Source: Gemmatimonadota bacterium | GTDB taxonomy: Bacteria; Gemmatimonadota; Gemmatimonadetes; Gemmatimonadales; Gemmatimonadaceae | Length of the DNA stretch: 8,421 nucleotides | Assembly (NCBI GenBank): GCA_003131365.1 | Contig: PKVB01000105.1 | Span: 1 to 8,421 of the forward strand | Direction: 5' to 3' | In this document: positions 6,548 through 8,421 of the stretch, piece after piece | Position numbering within the stretch: the first letter of the stretch is position 1 | How the letters are laid out: each line of letters begins with the position of its first letter | Translations under genes and position numbers: made by a program | The notes under the pieces: model-generated | Databases searched by the model: none | What the model was told of the DNA's origin: nothing | What the model saw: only the letters and a program-made list of their open reading frames with translations

Positions 6548-6840
6548 CGCGCCCCCGCCCCATCATGCTGTTGGCGCAGAAAGCGAACGCGGTCGATCAT
6601 CTGCTGGGTCCGGGCGCGCGCGGCATCGAGCCGGCTCGTGAGTCCGGCGTTCTCCGTCTCCAGAAATTGAACGCGCTCCGGAGATACGACTCCCTTCACC
6701 CCGATGGACTCGAGGCTCTTGATGCGCGCCTCCGCCTGCATAGCACGACGGCGGAACGAGGCGAGCTCGTCACCGAGATGCTTCACCAGCTGCTCCAGCT
6801 CCGTGAATGCGGCTCTTTCAGGCCGTACGCTGTCGGACAC
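6544..6840 (-). CDS. Small coiled-coil protein, ZapB-like, encoded directly before zapA
   Basis: A 98-residue hydrophilic protein with no enzyme motif. Two helical coiled-coil segments can be seen: about 12-45 (ELEQLVKHLGDELASF and onward, with Leu/Val at heptad spacing) and about 54-91 (ERVQFLETENAGLTSRLDAA and onward). A short Gly/Val/Pro-containing break near 47-53 separates them. There is no signal peptide or membrane helix. The start is GTG at 6840, supported by AGGGAG at 6847-6852. The gene begins inside the last 23 bases of pheT and ends in a TTGA overlap with zapA. Position and coiled-coil character suggest a partner of ZapA, comparable to ZapB, which links ZapA to the division ring in E. 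coli. This is an inference; sequence similarity to true ZapB is not obvious to me, and a generic coiled-coil protein is the alternative. That it is a real gene is well supported by the packing. Confidence 0.8.
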   Translation of the reverse strand: MSDSVRPERAAFTELEQLVKHLGDELASFRRRAMQAEARIKSLESIGVKGVVSPERVQFLETENAGLTSRLDAARARTQQMIDRVRFLRQQHDGAGAR

Positions 6841-8421
6841 CCAGTTCTCCCTCTAGTGCGTTGACAATCTTCGCTGTTCTTCCTTGCACTTCCTGGTCCT
6901 TTAGTGTGCGCTCGGGATGGCGGAACGTCAACGCCCACGCCAGACTGCGCGATCCTTCGGGAATACCTTGACCACTGAATTCATCGAACAGAGTAAGACT
7001 CTCGAGCAGCTCGCCAGCTTCTTTCCGGATGACGACGTCGATCTGCGCCGCGGTGACGCTCGAGGGCGCGAGGAGAGCAAGATCGACCTGCACTCGCGGA
7101 GTCGCCGGAATCGCCTTATACGAGTGGCTCCTGGCAGGTCCCTGCTCGATCGCCTCGAGGTTGATCTCCAAACCGAACGCGGGTTTCGCCCAAACAGGAG
7201 CATCGACCGTCAGCCGTCGCGCCGAACCAACCACACGGCCGTCGATTGAGATTTCCCACAGGGTTTCACCGGAGCCGGGAACAAGCTTCACCGGCGCCGA
7301 GGGAAACGCCGCCACAGCCGCTGTTTCAGCGAGGAACTTGATGTCCCACTCGTCGTAGCTCGGTTGTATGGCCTTGGTGAAATGCGTCGGCGAGCGCTGA
7401 CCCATCACCAGCGCGGCGACGTGCGTTTCCTCGCGCGGAACCGCGGCCTTCTTCGGACCAGGAAGCGCTGCCGGATCTTGCCCTTCGAAAAAAGCCGTGC
7501 CGATCTCGAACAGGCGAATATTGCCCTGCATGCGAGCGAGGTTGTACTCGGCGCGAGAAACGAGAGTCGTCATCAGGTCGCCGCGCAGAAACGCTTCGTC
7601 CTCCGCCAGCGGATTGGTGACGCGAACAGTTGCGCCCTTTCCCTCCGCCACGAACGGCATCGGCCTGATTTCGTTGAGACCGGCAGCGACGAGCGCTTCC
7701 TGCACGCGTTTCGTGACAGCGACGAGCGGCGCATCGGGCACGGCGCTGGGCCTGAACGGTCGCAGCTCCGAGGAGAACGAGTCGTAGCCCCGAAGGCGCG
7801 CGATCTCTTCGGCCAGATCCACGTCGCCATGTACATCGTGCCGCCAGCTCGGAGGTGAAACCTTGAGGACATCCTTTGCCTCTGGCGCGATCCTGAATCC
7901 GACCGTCCTGAGACTCTTCTCTACTTCGTTCGTCTCGACCGGCTCGCCGAGCAGTCGCGCCACGCGCGGGAGCTTGAGCGAGATTGGTTGCGGGCGCTTG
8001 GGGAGAGGATACAAGTCGACCGGATTGCCCTGCGGAATTCCGCCCGCCACCGACAAGATCAGTCGCACCGCATAGTCAACGAGTCCTGGAATCGCATCGG
8101 CGTCCACACCACGCTCGAAGCGATAGCTGGCGTCGGTCGAGATTCCGAGCTTTCGACGGGTGGCGCGAATGCGGGCGGGATTGAATGCGGCAACCTCGAG
8201 AAAAATCTCGGATGTCGATTCGGACACTTCGCTGCCGCTACCGCCGATGATCCCCGCGATGGCCTGCGCACGTTCCGCATCTCCAATCACAACGGCGCCG
8301 GGAGGAAGGGTTCTGTCGACTCCGTCCAGCGTCTTGATCAGCTCCTCACCGCGGGTCTTCCTCACGACGACGGTTCCCCGCGCGATCTTCTCGAGATCGA
8401 AGGCGTGCATCGGCTGCCCGA
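6818..8421 (-). CDS. pheT: Phenylalanine-tRNA ligase beta subunit, 5' end cut by the window edge
   Basis: Beta chain of the alpha2-beta2 phenylalanyl-tRNA synthetase, which charges tRNA-Phe; this chain contributes editing and tRNA contacts. 533 residues are visible and the frame is open to the right edge. It begins inside the B3/B4 editing domain with GQPMHAFD, just past the edge, so the ATG at 8410 within this motif is an internal methionine and not the start. Following are AIAGIIGG near residue 53, ASYRFERGVD near 96, the B5 domain (about 140-210, with PPSWRHDVHGDVDLAEEIARLRGY), the synthetase-like core (to about 420) and the C-terminal ferredoxin-fold anticodon-binding domain (about 433-533: SYKAIPATPRVQVDLALL, then RSLAWALTFRHPERTLKDQEV). 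With a family length near 800 residues, about 260 N-terminal residues are missing. pheS would be expected upstream, outside the window. The 3' end overlaps the next gene by 23 bases. Confidence 0.97.
   Translation of the reverse strand, partial: GQPMHAFDLEKIARGTVVVRKTRGEELIKTLDGVDRTLPPGAVVIGDAERAQAIAGIIGGSGSEVSESTSEIFLEVAAFNPARIRATRRKLGISTDASYRFERGVDADAIPGLVDYAVRLILSVAGGIPQGNPVDLYPLPKRPQPISLKLPRVARLLGEPVETNEVEKSLRTVGFRIAPEAKDVLKVSPPSWRHDVHGDVDLAEEIARLRGYDSFSSELRPFRPSAVPDAPLVAVTKRVQEALVAAGLNEIRPMPFVAEGKGATVRVTNPLAEDEAFLRGDLMTTLVSRAEYNLARMQGNIRLFEIGTAFFEGQDPAALPGPKKAAVPREETHVAALVMGQRSPTHFTKAIQPSYDEWDIKFLAETAAVAAFPSAPVKLVPGSGETLWEISIDGRVVGSARRLTVDAPVWAKPAFGLEINLEAIEQGPARSHSYKAIPATPRVQVDLALLAPSSVTAAQIDVVIRKEAGELLESLTLFDEFSGQGIPEGSRSLAWALTFRHPERTLKDQEVQGRTAKIVNALEGELGVRQRTA
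6847..6852 (-). promoter_or_regulatory. Shine-Dalgarno of the ZapB-like gene
   Basis: Read on the minus strand this is AGGGAG, 6 bases before the GTG at 6840 and inside the pheT coding sequence. It decides the non-ATG start of the small coiled-coil gene and shows that its translation can begin without a separate leader. Confidence 0.6.

Noticed and set aside
1..8421. Mobile elements, CRISPR arrays, defence genes or tRNAs
   Set aside because: No terminal inverted repeats, spaced direct repeats, transposase or integrase motifs, or tRNA-like cloverleafs were seen. Nearly all the sequence is taken up by recognised housekeeping genes.

Overview
All recognisable genes lie on the minus strand and read from the right edge to the left edge of the window. 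The content is chromosomal housekeeping DNA. I see no mobile element, CRISPR array, tRNA, rRNA or phage gene. The DNA is GC-rich (roughly 60% by eye), and many long plus-strand frames are antisense shadows of the real genes. RNase Y together with ZapA, a probable 6S RNA between them, a compact FolD-XseA block and a short-Q-loop cytochrome bd points to a GC-rich Gram-negative lineage. Gemmatimonadota or a deltaproteobacterial-type phylum (Myxococcota, Desulfobacterota) would fit, but this placement is an inference with low to moderate confidence.

In transcription order: the 3' two-thirds of pheT (phenylalanyl-tRNA synthetase beta chain, cut by the right edge), a small coiled-coil gene resembling zapB, zapA, a non-coding gap of about 200 bases that folds into a long irregular hairpin and is probably 6S RNA, rny (RNase Y), folD, xseA, a 70-base gap, cydA, and cydB cut by the left edge. 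Neighbours are packed tightly. pheT/zapB-like overlap by 23 bases, zapB-like/zapA by 4 (TTGA), rny/folD by 11, folD/xseA by 4 (ATGA) and cydA/cydB by 4 (ATGA). Three starts are non-ATG: GTG for the zapB-like gene and TTG for zapA and folD.

The genes form three groups. The first is translation and division: pheT with a ZapA/ZapB-like pair acting on the FtsZ ring. The second covers RNA decay, one-carbon metabolism and DNA end processing: rny, folD, xseA. The third is respiration: cydAB, a quinol oxidase for oxygen-limited or stress conditions. The most interesting items are the candidate 6S RNA, the divergent ZapB-like partner, the missing xseB beside xseA with altered XseA motif positions, and the non-ATG starts at tight overlaps. 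I found no clear evidence of a new multi-gene system.
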